This document shows positions 1 through 13,009 of a stretch of DNA of 64,000 bases, in pieces. Location: assembly GCF_901709675.1 (NCBI RefSeq), contig NC_051100.1:12010286-12074285 (forward strand). The letters are read 5' to 3'. Source of the DNA: Syngnathus acus. Its lineage: Eukaryota; Chordata; Actinopteri; Syngnathiformes; Syngnathidae. Both the position numbers and the translations under genes were made by a program. Within the stretch, counting starts at the first letter, position 1. Each line of letters starts with the position of its first letter. The notes beneath the pieces are model-generated. The model worked only from the letters and a program-made list of their open reading frames with translations. It searched no databases and was not told the DNA's origin.

Positions 1-124
1 ACCCTTTCCAAAAATGTGTGAGCAGGTTCAAAAACAGTTTTGTTTTCTTTTTATCCGAAAAGAGGAGAATCAACTCCAATTTGGCTTGTTGTGTGTCTCG
101 TTTCTCCCCACTTTTCCCCGACAG

Positions 125-1482
125 CTCCAACGTTGCTTCCTGCGCCTACGTCAACCAAGGTGTGCAGGACGACAGTCAGCCTGGCAAGTGGAGACATGGA
201 TCGTGCGGATCCTCACTGGCGTACATGTGCGAGCGGCCGCTCGACGGTAAGTCTGAACCCCCGTTGTAATGTTGACGCTGAAAGAAGCAAAGCGCAACTA
301 CGTCATCTTTCTGCAGCCTGCTCGAATGGACGTACCTGTTTCCACAAAGAATCTGCTTCCATTTACTATCAACTGGAGAGTAAGTGGCAGCGGCGCTTCT
401 TTTCACACCGCACCATCTTTTTGTGCTTTTCTAACGAGGTTCTTTTGGGTTTCAGCTTCCTTCTGCGACTCTGGCGACTTCCTGTACAACGACTCGTGTT
501 ACCATTTTGGGAAGACACGTAAAACCTGGCAACCGGCTGAGGATTTCTGCAAGAACAAGGGAGGTCACCTGGCCAGCGTCCACTCACAGGTTGACGGACA
601 ATTTTTGGCTGGTGAGCGAGCGCCAAGGCAAAATGAGCAGGCCAGCAATCGACCCGCAATGTTTCGCAACAAGTCTTTGTTCTGCTCTCCTCAAGCTCAC
701 GCGCGAGCTGCTTGGAGTTGGCTGGGACTCAAGAGGAACAATGGCAAATTTGAGTGGAGCGACGGATCATCCACAGTAAGTGACAAGTGTGCAACAGATC
801 GAGGTTCAAAAAAAGAGGGCAAAACTTAAAGTGTCATTTGAGCAGAACAAAGTTGTGCTGAATTAGGAGGACAAATCTGACAAGAATGCTCTCCCTGTCA
901 AATGGTTTGATTTGAATTTGACTTGCCTTGAGTCATGTTACAAGACAAACGTTTTTTTTCATTTTATGACGATTCAAATGATCATTTAGAAGGAAAAAAC
1001 AATCAAGTGATCAGTAGAATCAAAGTGCACCTTTCATTTTCCAGGGAAACATTTGTTGATTGAAAAGTGTCAGTCTGAATATGGCAACAATTCTGATTGT
1101 TAGAAAGCGGTTATGAAAATGAATTGGAGAGATTTAAATCAATAAAGTGACTGAAGGAATTAGCTGGAAAGCCATCTGAGCAGCTGCAACACCTAACACG
1201 CTCAAGTCACGCCCACCCGCTGTGTCCTACCTCCGCAGAATGATGTCCTGTGGTATCCAGGAGGCAAAGGTAACGACTGCGCCCAATTGCTTCACGATGG
1301 TCAACTTTACACGTTATCTTGCAGCGAGGTTAACCCACCCATCTGTCAAAAAGGTCAGAAAGTCGCGACCTCTCATTTGCCCTTTGTCTTCTGGTTGCTC
1401 TCTCATATTTGATCCTCTCACGTCCTTACAGGCAAGGCCAGAGATTCCTTCGAGTTTCGTTTGGCGCCGACATCAGAATCAG
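125..1482 (+). other. Lectin gene, unit 0: end of a CTLD-1, complete CTLD-2, linker
   Basis: Exons are 125-246 (last third of a type-1 CTLD, ending YMCERPLDG), 317-379 (21-residue linker with two Cys), 456-611, 696-775 and 1239-1353 (a type-2 CTLD: FCDSGDF start, WSWLGL core, PPICQKG end) and 1432-1482 (17-residue linker). Exon sizes match the later units almost exactly (122, 63, 156, about 80, 115 and 51 nt). Unlike all later units, no type-3 CTLD follows. The linker ends in phase 1 and can splice in frame to the exon at 3036. Confidence 0.8.
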
Positions 1483-4400
1483 GTGGGAGTCCCACACAGG
1501 GCCGCTTTTTGCTAAGGGTAATATGGGCGACCGCTCAGGGCGCCATACACGTGGGGGGGGGCACGAGCACTCTCAAAAAAAAAAATCTCTTTTTTAGCTG
1601 ACTCACTTCCAACTCAAATCTGTTCAATGGGCATTGGGGCGCCCTTATTGTCGCGTGATGTCAATTTGCTGCTGAGAGTGGTGTCGTGTCGTGGTGTTTT
1701 CGTTCGTTCTTCGTGCGCGCGTGTCAGAAGAGCAGCCTCCTCTCGCCCGCCCGCCCCTCCCTCCCCTGCTCCGTGAAGGCAAGGGGGGGGGACAGCAGAG
1801 GCCGGAGAGGAAAAGCAAAGGGAGGGGGGCGGGGGGGGATTCCAACGCCACACAACTGCTTCCAAATGAATTGCCTTTCACTAATCCAAATAATAATACG
1901 ACCTATTGTTAGGCTACGGATTTTAGTTATTGATCTGACTCCAAATTGCGATCAACACTCCACACAAAAGTTATTACGTCCTAATCCACACACTGGTACA
2001 CCTAACAATTTTGCGAGTTCGTTCTGTCAAAGAGAAGCCCAGTAGATCAATTAGGCTGAATTTACCAATTGTTTAATCCTGACAAAGCAAACTAATACAG
2101 GCGCCTGGGTCCCCCGGGTCCCTCACACTAAGATTCGTGTGTTCTTGTGACCATCAAGAGACAACACATTCTTCCGGGTTGCCCAGTTTTAAAGAAACAC
2201 AATATGAATATTCAAGCATGCAAAATATCGTGTGGTGATTGGTCGATGGTCGATGGTCATCTCCTCCTCGTTTGGGTTTTCCCCTGCTCAGCACAGGTGT
2301 CTGGACCACAACGAGTTGTTATTCGCGTTCCCCATCGGCCTTGAGATGTCCTCCCTGTCTGGACATCCTGTTCCACAATACTTTGAAGAAAACAAATTCA
2401 TGTAGTCTGCACATTCCTTTCCACTTATTAAGCGACCACACTACTACTAGAAATTATATTGATATGATTATATGTGTCTAACGCACCCTTAATCAATTGT
2501 GTTTGCAAACTGCCGAAAGTACATTTCCCTTTACTATCCACCTGTAATCAATTTGGTGATGCGAACATTTGACACAGAAAAAAGAAAAAAGAAATGAAAA
2601 AAAACGGACAGTGCACGCACGACGTTATGGCCGCATTACTGTTTGCGACGAAAGCATGTCAGACAGAAGTTGACTGAATTTCCTCCATCCTTTGACATGT
2701 CCTTGAAATTATTCAGCATCTTGAAAACGGTTGATGACTATCGTGAGAAGAAAAAAAAAGTGCCTTGTTGATTTTTTGTGGATAGATGATTTCAGAATCA
2801 GAATTGGCTTTATTGACCAACTTTGTGCACGGCCAACAGGCAATTTGACTCCGGCTGATCTCAGCCTCTGCCCAACGCTTAAGTTCCACTTGATTGATCT
2901 CATATTGTCAGTCATGCAGGTGACGCAATTTGGCAACAACTGAATTCGGCCGACTTCCTTCTTGTCTGTTTGCTCAATTTGTGTTTTTTCCCCAAACGCT
3001 GACAAATGACCAAGGCAACTTTGCTCTTTCATCAGGACCAATCATTCCTGAGCCAACATGTAACGCAAAAGTCGGATGGACTCTTCACGGCTCCCACTGC
3101 TACAAGAAGATGGCGCCAACCAACGGTTGGCTGGGCGCTCGTTACGACTGCCTCTGGGAGGGCGGCGACCTTGTTTCCATCACCTCCAAGGATGAGGATG
3201 ACTTTGTGAAGAGGCAAATGGGCGACAAGCCGTTCTGGATCGGACTCTCCAATCTGGTAAGACCAAAGTGCTGTTGGCTCGCCATTGCTACGCCATTGAC
3301 AACCGGGATTGGTTTCGGCAGAAGTGCGACGAGGACTGGTGTTGGTTTGTTGAAGCGGGAGAAAAGGAGCTGACGTGGTCCAACACCAGTATGACGCCGG
3401 ACTACACCAACTGGGACCCGCGTCAAGATGAACGGTAAGAAGGTCACCTCTTTGCGTTCGGTGTCAGGAGAGATGCACAGGAACACTTTGGAACCCCTTT
3501 CCAAAAATGTGTGAGCAGGTTAAAAACAGCTTTTGTTTTCTTTTGATCCGAAAAGAGGGAAAAAAAAATCCAAATTGGCTTGTTGTGTGTCTCTTTTTCC
3601 CCCACTTTTCCCCGACAGCTCCAACGTTGCTTCCTGCGTGTACGTCAACCAAGGTGTGATCCCCTACAGTCAGCCTGGCAAGTGGAGACATGGATCGTGC
3701 GGATCCTCCTTGGCATATATGTGCAAGTGGTCGCCCGATGGTGAGTCTGTCTCTTCTTGGGATGTTGATGCTGAAAGGAGGAAAAGTTGCAATCACGTCG
3801 TCCTCCTGCAGACTGCCCGGACGGATGGCCGTGTTCCTACAAAGACTTGGGTTTCCGTTACAATCGAGTTGAGAGTGAGCGGCAGCGACGCTTCTTCTTT
3901 CTACACCCGCAGCGTCTCGTTGTGGTTGTCTCATGAGTTTCTCTTGGGTTTCAGCTTCTTTCTGCGACCCTGGCGAGTTCCTGTACAAGGACTCGTGTTA
4001 CCATTTTGAGGGGACACATACAAACTGGGAAGCGGCTGAGAATTTGTGCAAAGGCAAGAAAGGTCACCTGGCCAGCGTCCACTCACAGGTTGACGGGCAA
4101 TTTTTGGCTGGTGAGCGAGCGCCAAGACAAACTGAGCAGGCCATCATTCGAGCCGCAATGTTTCACAACAAGTCTTTGTTCTGCTCTCCTCAAGCTCACA
4201 TGCGACCAGGATATTGGTCTTGGCTGGGACTCAGCCGGAACCATGGCGACTTGGAGTGGTGCGACGGATCAACTACAGTAAGTGACAAGTGTGCAACAGA
4301 TCGAGGTCCAAAAAGTTGTCAATTGGCCTGAATGCAGCCGTCATGTTAGAGGGCAAAGGTTAAAAAGTGTCCTTTGAGCAGAACAAAGTTGTGTTGAATT

Positions 4401-7400
4401 AGGAGGACAAATCTGACAAGAATGCTCTGCCTGTCAAATGGTTTGATTTGAATCTGACTTGCCTTGAGTGGTGTTCCAAGACAAACCGTTTTTTCCATTT
4501 TATGAGGATTCAAATGATCATTTAGATGGAAAAAACAATGAAGTGATCAGTAGAATCCAAGTGCACCTTTCATTTTCCAGGGAAACATTTGTTCATTGAA
4601 AAGTTTCAGTCTGAATATGGCAACAATTCTGATTGTGAGAAAGCGGTTATGAAAATGAATTGGAGAGATTTAAATCAATAAAGTGACTTTGAAGGAATTT
4701 GCTGGGAGGCCATCTGAACAACTGCAACACCTAACACGCTCAAGTCCCGTCCGCTGTGTCCTTCCTCCGCAGTATGACGCCCCGTGGTATCTTCCGAAAT
4801 TTCCATATGCCTGCTCCAAATTGACGACTGCTGCTGAAGTTTACATAGACACTTGCGATACCCTTCGTCCATCCATCTGTCAAAAAGGTCGGAAAGTCAC
4901 GACCTCTCATTTGCCCTTTGTCTTCTGGTCGCGCTCTCATATTTGACCCTCTCACATCCTTGCAGGCAAGGCCAGAGATTCTCTTCCGCTTCTCCCAGCG
5001 CCGACATCAACATCAGGTGGGCGGGCGTCCAACCCTGCAGCCCACGTGCAAAATCCTGTTTGCTCTCAAGTGACCCAAGTCTCGCTTGCAGGCAAGAGCG
5101 CAAAGTGCGGCTGGTGGCAGGAAAACCCCGCCAACGACTTCTGCTACCTGATCGACTCCAAGGCCACCAAGACCTGGAAGGAGGCGCGAGACAAGTGCGC
5201 CCGCCTCAGCGGCAACCTGCTCGGCTTCGCCGACTCGCAGGAACACGCCTTCATCCAAGGTAGGCTGTTCAATGTGCTTAATGAAAGAATCCATGCGGGA
5301 GAAAGTGGAATCGAGGGAGCACCAAAGGAATCACTTTTTGCCAAGTTTCTTTCATTCCAAAGAAAAGCTTGTGGCCCCCAGCGACAAGGACACGAGCCAG
5401 ACGTCATCTGCACGGTTAAGTGTTTCGCACATGTACCTGTGAGATGTTTCAACCGTGTTTACCTTTGACCCGAAGGTCTTCTGCCAAACGCTTCCTCTTT
5501 GTGGTTGGACACCAACGACACCACGGTTGAAGATGGCAGCGAGCAGTCGGCCCAATCCTCATCCAATTCCGTCCAGTTGGCCGCCCCAGGTTGGTCTAAA
5601 ACCTGGCCGGAAAATGTCCATTTCCGTGGAGGAGCGCTGAGCATCCGCCGTCTCCTTCCAGGTAACCCCTCCGGCCGACGCTGCAACTCCTTACTCGGTG
5701 GCGAGGGCGGCCGGGGAGTCGGCGATTGCGAGAAGAAGCGCGGCTACGTCTGCAAGAGACGAGGTAAGACAGGGTGCTCGGTCCATTCTGCCCAACGCGT
5801 GTCATCAGATCGGAGGACCGAAATGGCGATGGTTCGTTTTTTGGTCTGATGTCAGTGCTGATGCAGGTGACGCAATTGGCTGAAACGGAATAAAAGGCGA
5901 GCTCTGCTTGTTTGTCGCAGATCCTCATTTCACCAAATACAAAAAACATAGCGCTCTTAACGTCAGAATAGTCCCAAAACGTTGGACATGTAACAATGAC
6001 AATAAAGATCTATTCTATTCTCAGTCATTCAGACATGTGATAGGACCAAAGGGTGGCGCCGCTTCGGCTCCAACTGCTACAAGAAGATGGAGACCACCAA
6101 CGGTTGGCTGGGGGCTCGTTACGACTGCGTCTCGGAGGGCGGCGACCTGGTCTCCATCGTCTCGCCTTACGAGGAAATCTTTGTGAAGAAGCAAATGGGC
6201 AACAAGCCCTTCTGGATCGGACGCTCCAATCTGGTGAGGCGCAAGCAAGTGGCAGTTGGCTGGCTACTGGTAGTTAGTTGACTGACAACGGGTTTGGACT
6301 CTGCAGAACTGCAACGAGACCTGGTGTCAGTTTTTTCAAGCGGGAGAAATGAAGCTGACTAAGTCCGACACCGTTGTGATGCCGACCTACGCCAACTGGT
6401 ACTCAGGTCAAGACAGAAGGTAAGAAGGTCACCTCTTCGTGTCCGTTCATTGACAGGCGGGCGGGGCACACGGCGAGTTGATGGAACCCGTCTGCAAAAC
6501 CTGAGCGAGCGCACAGGGAAGACGAGCAAGGAGCCTTCAAATTGGCCCCTTTGTGGGATGTGTCTCTCGCTTTTCACGGCTTCTCCCCGACAGCGCCGAC
6601 GTTGCATCCTGCGCGTACGTCAACCAAGGGGTGCACCTCTCCAGTCAGCCTGGCAAGTGGAGACATGGCTCGTGCGGATCCTCCTTGGCGTACATGTGCA
6701 AGCGGTCGCCCGACGGTAAGTGTGCACGTCCGTTGTGATGTTGACGCACGCTGAGAGGAGAAAAACACAATCACCTCATTCTCCTGCAGCCTGCCCGGAG
6801 GGACGGCTGTGTTCCTACAAAGACTACGAACTCGGCGTCAGTCGAGTGGAGTGTGAGTGGCAGCGACGCTTCTTCTTTCTTTTCACACCCGCACCGTGTC
6901 GTGTGGTTGTGGTTTTCGAATTGGTTTTTCTTTTGCTTTTCAGCTTCCTTCTGCGACTCTGGCGAGTTACTGTACAAGGACTCTTGCTATCACTTTGAGG
7001 GGAAGGAGCGCACTTGGAAGGAGGCCGAGAAGTTCTGCCAAGACTGGAAAGGTCAACTGACCAGCGTCCACTCACTGGTCGATGGCCAATTCTTGGCTGG
7101 TGAGCTTCGAGACAAACTGCCGATGCCAGCAACTGTCCCCCGGCCCTGCACAATGTCTGCCGCGTTTGAATGCTCTTCTTGTGCTCAATTGCTTTTTGTC
7201 ATCTCCTCCAGCTCACGCGCCATATGTAGGAGGATCGCAATCTTGGGTGGGACTCAGGAAGAACACGGACAAGTTTGAGTGGAGCGACGCAACACCTGCA
7301 GTAAGCGGAACGGTTTGGAGCCGTCTGCAAAGGTTGTCACTGGCCCAGAATGAAGGTGTCATATCGGAAGGCTCATTTTAGCAGAACAAATTTGGACTGA

Positions 7401-10400
7401 ATTAGAAGGAAAAAAAACGACATTTGGTCCTGTTAGAGGAATAGAAAAATGCTCAAGGTGTAAATCAGCTGGAGCATTCACGAGCACAACGTTGGGGTTC
7501 TTTGAAAATAATATAGTAGTCATTCCCTGGAAAAGTTGAATGAGATCCTAAATGATCAAAGTGCAGAAGTTCACAGGTCAAAGTGGGACTTTTAGGAGAA
7601 TAAAATGAAAACGGTTTGAGTCTGAAACTCAAATTGTGCTTTAACTGGAAAATAGTTGTAAATTGACAACAATGAGATATATTTGCTTTGAGAAAATATT
7701 GACGAGTAGGAGGAAAAAGGACTTTGGGAAAAAATGTGCTCACGTCTGGCGTGTCGTCCGCAGGGCAAGATCGAGTGGGTCCCACACAGGCCGGCAGGAC
7801 GTGGTGACTGCGCTGCCTTGTCGCAGACTGGACAACTTGAGACCTGGCCCTGCACCAAAAGTCAGCCATTCATCTGTAAAAAAGGTCCGCAAATGAGACG
7901 AGCGCTCACTTTGCACTTCACTTTCATAATAATCATAAGAATATTAAAAATCAGCATCACAAATAAATATAATCAATGATAACTAATAAATTAAGAAATG
8001 CATAAATGCACAAATCAATCAATCAATTGAACGGACAAGCAAATAAAGAAGTAAATAAATTCATTTATAATGCACTTTACATTTTAAGGCAAATCTAAGA
8101 GTGCTAATGTGTCCTCTCTTTTCCTTACAGCCAAGGTCCGAGACTTTCTTCTTCCTCCGCCGCCAGGTGGGCTTCCCATCCGCCAGTCGACGTGTGTTCG
8201 TTCGTCGCCCGTTTGCCCTCAAGTGACTCGACTCTCGCTTGCAGGCTGGAGTGCAAAGTGCGGCTGGTGGCGGGACCGACCCTCCTCCGACTTCTGCTAC
8301 CTGATCCAGCGCAGGCCAACCAAGGCCTGGAAGGAGGCGCGAGACGACTGCCTTCGCCACGGAAGCGACCTACTCAGCATCACCGACTCACATGAACAGG
8401 CATTCATACAAAGTAGGCTGTCCGTCTGTCTGGTCGCAATCAGGGCTGTTGAATTCCCCCAACGTGGAGTGTTTCAAACTTTTGTTGCACACCAGTTACC
8501 TCCAAAGATATCTACACTTCTCTGCCAAGCGCTCCCTCTCTGTGGTTGGGCGTTAACAACGTCACGAAAGACGGCAGCAGGTGGACTGACGGATCCCCGT
8601 TGGGTTACGTCGTCACGGACGGAGGTGGCTCGAAAACCCAATCGATGTTTGTCTGCGAGGAATGGAGCTGAGCATCTGTCGTCTCTTTCCAGTTGACCCC
8701 GGCGACCTCTCTGCTGCGTCCTGTCTTTCCTTTCTCGCAAGCAACGGCCGCTGGAAGTTTGACAATTGCCGGAAGAAGAGAGGCTACATCTGCAAGAAAA
8801 GAGGTAAGACGCGGCGACGCCCGGCCGATTCTCACAACGTGCTGACTCGCTTCTTGGGCTTTTGTCTTGCAGGAAACATTCCAAAACCGCCGCAGCAGCC
8901 TCATGACGGTACGTCTCCTTGAACGGTGACTTCCAACGACGGGAGACAAAAATGACGACGCTTGTCTTCTTCTTTTATTTTCCTAGCGTAAAGAATTGAG
9001 GCTGTAAGCTATTGAGGGTTATGCAAGATCAACCGCTCGTGGTTGAGCTATGTTGCGATTTAATGGTGACTATACCATGGGTGACTCGTCCATTAGCGAA
9101 ATGATCACGTTGGCAAAAGCTGAATTCGGCCGGCTGCATTCTTGTCTGTTTGCTGAATTTGTGTTTTTCACAAAAAGCTGTAAATTGACCAAGACAATTT
9201 TGCTGTTTCATCAGTATTAGCCGATCGTGAGTCGCCATGTGACACAGTCAACGGATGGAGTTCTCACGGCTCCAAGTGCTACAAGAAGATGGAGAAAACC
9301 AACGGGTGGCTGGGGGCTCGTTACGACTGCCTCTGGGAGGGCGGCGACCTTGTTTCCATCACCTCCAAGGACCAGGAAGAGTTCGTGAAGAAGCAAATGG
9401 GCGACAAGCCCTTCTGGATCGGACTCTCCAATCTGGTAAGACCAAAATGCTAGCGGCCGTTGGCTGGCTATTGCTACGCCATTGACAACGGTTTTGGACT
9501 CTGCAGAACTGCGACGAGGCCTGGTGTCAGTTTACCGGAGCAGGAGAAAAACTGCTGACTTGGTCCGACACCGGTGTGACGCCTACCTACACCAACAGGG
9601 ACTCGCGTCAAGACGGAAGGTAAGAAGGTCACCTCTTTGCGTCCTTTCATTGTCAGTCAGGGCACATGGCGAGATGATGGAACCCATTTGCGAAATTTGA
9701 GAGAGCACATGTATTGACGTAAAATTGTCTTTTGCCGAGAAAGATGGGAAAAGCCTCCGATTTGGACCGTTTGTCCGAGGTGTGTCTCATTTTTCCCCAC
9801 TTTTCCGCGACAGCTCCAACGTTGAGTCCTGCGCCTACGTCAACCAAGGTGTGCACTTCTCCAGTCAGCCTGGCAAGTGGAGACATGGATCGTGCGGATC
9901 CTGCTTGCCGTACATGTGCGAGAGGTCGCCCGATGGTAAGTGTGCACGACCGTTGTATTGTTGGCGGTGAAAGGAGGAAAAAATGCAATCACGTCGTCGT
10001 CCTGCAGACTGCCCGGTGGGTCGGCTGTGTTCCTACAAAGACTACGTATTGGGCTACCATCGAGTGGAAAGTGAGTGGCAGCGACGCTTCTTCTTTCTTT
10101 TCACACCTGCAGCGTCCCCTTGTGGTTTTGTAATCCATGTTTCTTGCCGGCTTCAGCTTCCTACTGCGACACTGGCGACTTCCTGTACAAGGACTCTTGC
10201 TATCACTTTGAGGGGGTGATGCGAACTTGGGAGGGGGCCGAGACATTCTGCGGAATATGGAAAGGTCACCTGGCCAGTGTCCTCTCATGGGACGAGGGCA
10301 AATTCTTGGCTGGTGAGCGCCAGGGTCAAACTGCCGATGCCAGCTATCGCAACCCCCCCCCCCCAGCGTTTCCCAACGTATGACACGTTTGAATGCTCTT

Positions 10401-12975
10401 CTCGCTTTTTGTGATTTCCTCAAGCTCACGCGCCATATGCAGGAGGATACCAATCTTGGGTGGGACTCAAGAAGAACAAGGGCAACTTTGAGTGGAGCGA
10501 CGCAACACCTACAGTAAGCGAAACGTTTAGAGCAGTCTGCAAAAGTTGTCACTGGCCCAGAATGAAGGTGTCATATCAGAAGGCAAAAAGTCCAAGTGAG
10601 GACAAAAGCCAAATTTTCGCAAAACAATTATCTAGGAGGAACAAAAGTTCGACTTTGGCTAGAATGCTCATCATGTTGTTCCAAGAAGAGATAAATGATA
10701 ATAAATGATTCAAGCGACCACCTGCCAGTGTTTGCAGTGATCCAGGACTGTACAAAGAAAAAAAAGGATGCTATAACTTTTAAAATGTGTAGAATGAACT
10801 CTGGTAATTCATTTAACTCATTCAAAAATGATCTTTTAACACAAGACTGGAAAAAGGTATATGTGGGTGATGTAAATGAAGCCTACAACACATTCATGGC
10901 CATTATATCCGAACTTTATGACAAACACTGTCCTCTTGTAAAGAAAGCAGTTAAACTAAATTCAGTGGAAAAACCATGGCTGACAAAGGGAATCTTAAGT
11001 GCTTGCAAGAAGAAAAACCTATTATACAAAGATTTCTTAAAGATAAGAACAAAGGAAGCTGAATTAAAATATAAGATCTACAAAAACAAATTGATTAAAA
11101 TAATGAGAAACAGTAAAAGGGACTACTATAGCAAGATAATGGAGGAAAACAAGAGTAATACAATAATAACATGGAAAGTGTTAAATGAGATTATTAAAAA
11201 CAGAACTGGAAAGCCAGGATATCCTTCTTACTTTGTAAACAGTAATAACATAACTATAAATGATCTTACTATGATTGCTGAGGAGTTTAATGATTACTAT
11301 GTTGGTATTGGGCCTACTTTGGCAGAGGAAGTAGCAAAAAAAGGGAGTACAAGTGACCTACTTAAGGATGTACCCATAGCCGAAAGTATGGTTCTAAGGG
11401 GAACGAATGAGAAGGAAATAATAGAAATTGTTAGAGAACTTAAAGGTAAAAAGTCAACCGACTGTAACGGGATAGATATGTCACTTGTTAAAAATATTAT
11501 TGAATGTGTGGTGAAACCCCTTACACATATCTGCAACCAATCTCTGACAAATGGTGTTTTTCCGAGTGAAATGAAAACTGCTAAAATGATTCCGATATAT
11601 AAAGCTGGAGACAAACATATATTCTCAAATTACAGACCAATATCTCTACTCCCACAATTCTCCAAAATATTAGAAAAAATATTCTATAAAAGGCTTGATG
11701 ATTTTATTACAAAACAAAATATTCTGTGTGACCAACAGTATGGATTTCGGAAAAATAGGACCACCACACTAGCTTTGTTAGATTTCGTAGCTGAAATAAC
11801 TACAGCTATTGAAAATAGACGATATGTTGTAGGTGTTTTCTTGGATCTTAAAAAGGCTTTTGATACTGTAAATTATGAAATACTGTTAACAAAACTTGAA
11901 AGATATGGGATACAAGGTATGTCACTCACTTGGTTAAACAGTTATTTATCAAACAGGACTCAATATGTGCAACTTATGGACTGTAAATCAAAACTACAGC
12001 AGGTAAAGTGTGGGGTTCCTCAGGGCTCAATATTAGGCCCCTTGTTATTTATTTTGTATGTCAATGATATATGCAAGGTCTCCAGGTTACTCAAGGCCGT
12101 AGTTTTTGCAGATGACACAAACCTGCTTTGCAGTGGGGAGGACCTGGATCAACTACTGGATACTGTGGGAATTGAAATGGAAAAATTACAGAGTTGGTTT
12201 GATACAAATAAACTAACACTAAATTTAAGTAAAACAAAGTATATTATATTTGGAAACCGTCCGACCAACACAGACAAAATTCTTACAATAAATAATATAG
12301 AAATAGAAAGAGTAAATGAAGTAAAATTTCTTGGAGTGCTTATAGATAATAAATTAAGTTGGAAACCACATATAATGTATATCAAATCAAAAATTTCAAA
12401 ATCACTAGCAGTATTATATAAAGTAAAAGACCTTATAAATCAGTCATCATTATATTCCTTGTACTGCTCCTTCATACTCCCATACATTATGTACTGTGTG
12501 GAGGTGTGGGGCAATACATACAAAACAAACACAGATCCAATCTTCATTCTTCAAAAGAAAGCAATACGACTTGTAAATAATGCTGATTATAGAGAACCAT
12601 CTAACCCTCTCTTTATTAAATTGAACTCACTGAAATACAACGACCTAGTCGACTTTAAAACCATCCAACTCATGTACAAAATAAAAAATAATCAATTACC
12701 AAACAGTATCCAGAGGTTGTTTGAGTGGAGGGAAAGTACCCATTATTTAAGAGGAACACATATGTTTAAAAGAGATTTGGTGAGAACAAACTTAAAGTTA
12801 CATTGTATAACAGTTAGAGGTGTGGAACTATGGAACACCAGCAGTGACGAATTAAAGAACTGTAGTACCTTACCTAAGTTTAAAAAAATGTATAAGGACA
12901 AAATATTGACGGGATACCGTAACATGCTGTGAAGTTGTTTAAGTTGCTTTTGTATTTTAATGAGAAAATATATAG

Positions 12976-13009
<34 letters not shown>

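Noticed and set aside
10695-12932. The longest ORF of the window as a host gene
   Set aside because: It is the RT-bearing ORF2 of a LINE, with FADD motif and 3' A-run, lying in a lectin intron.
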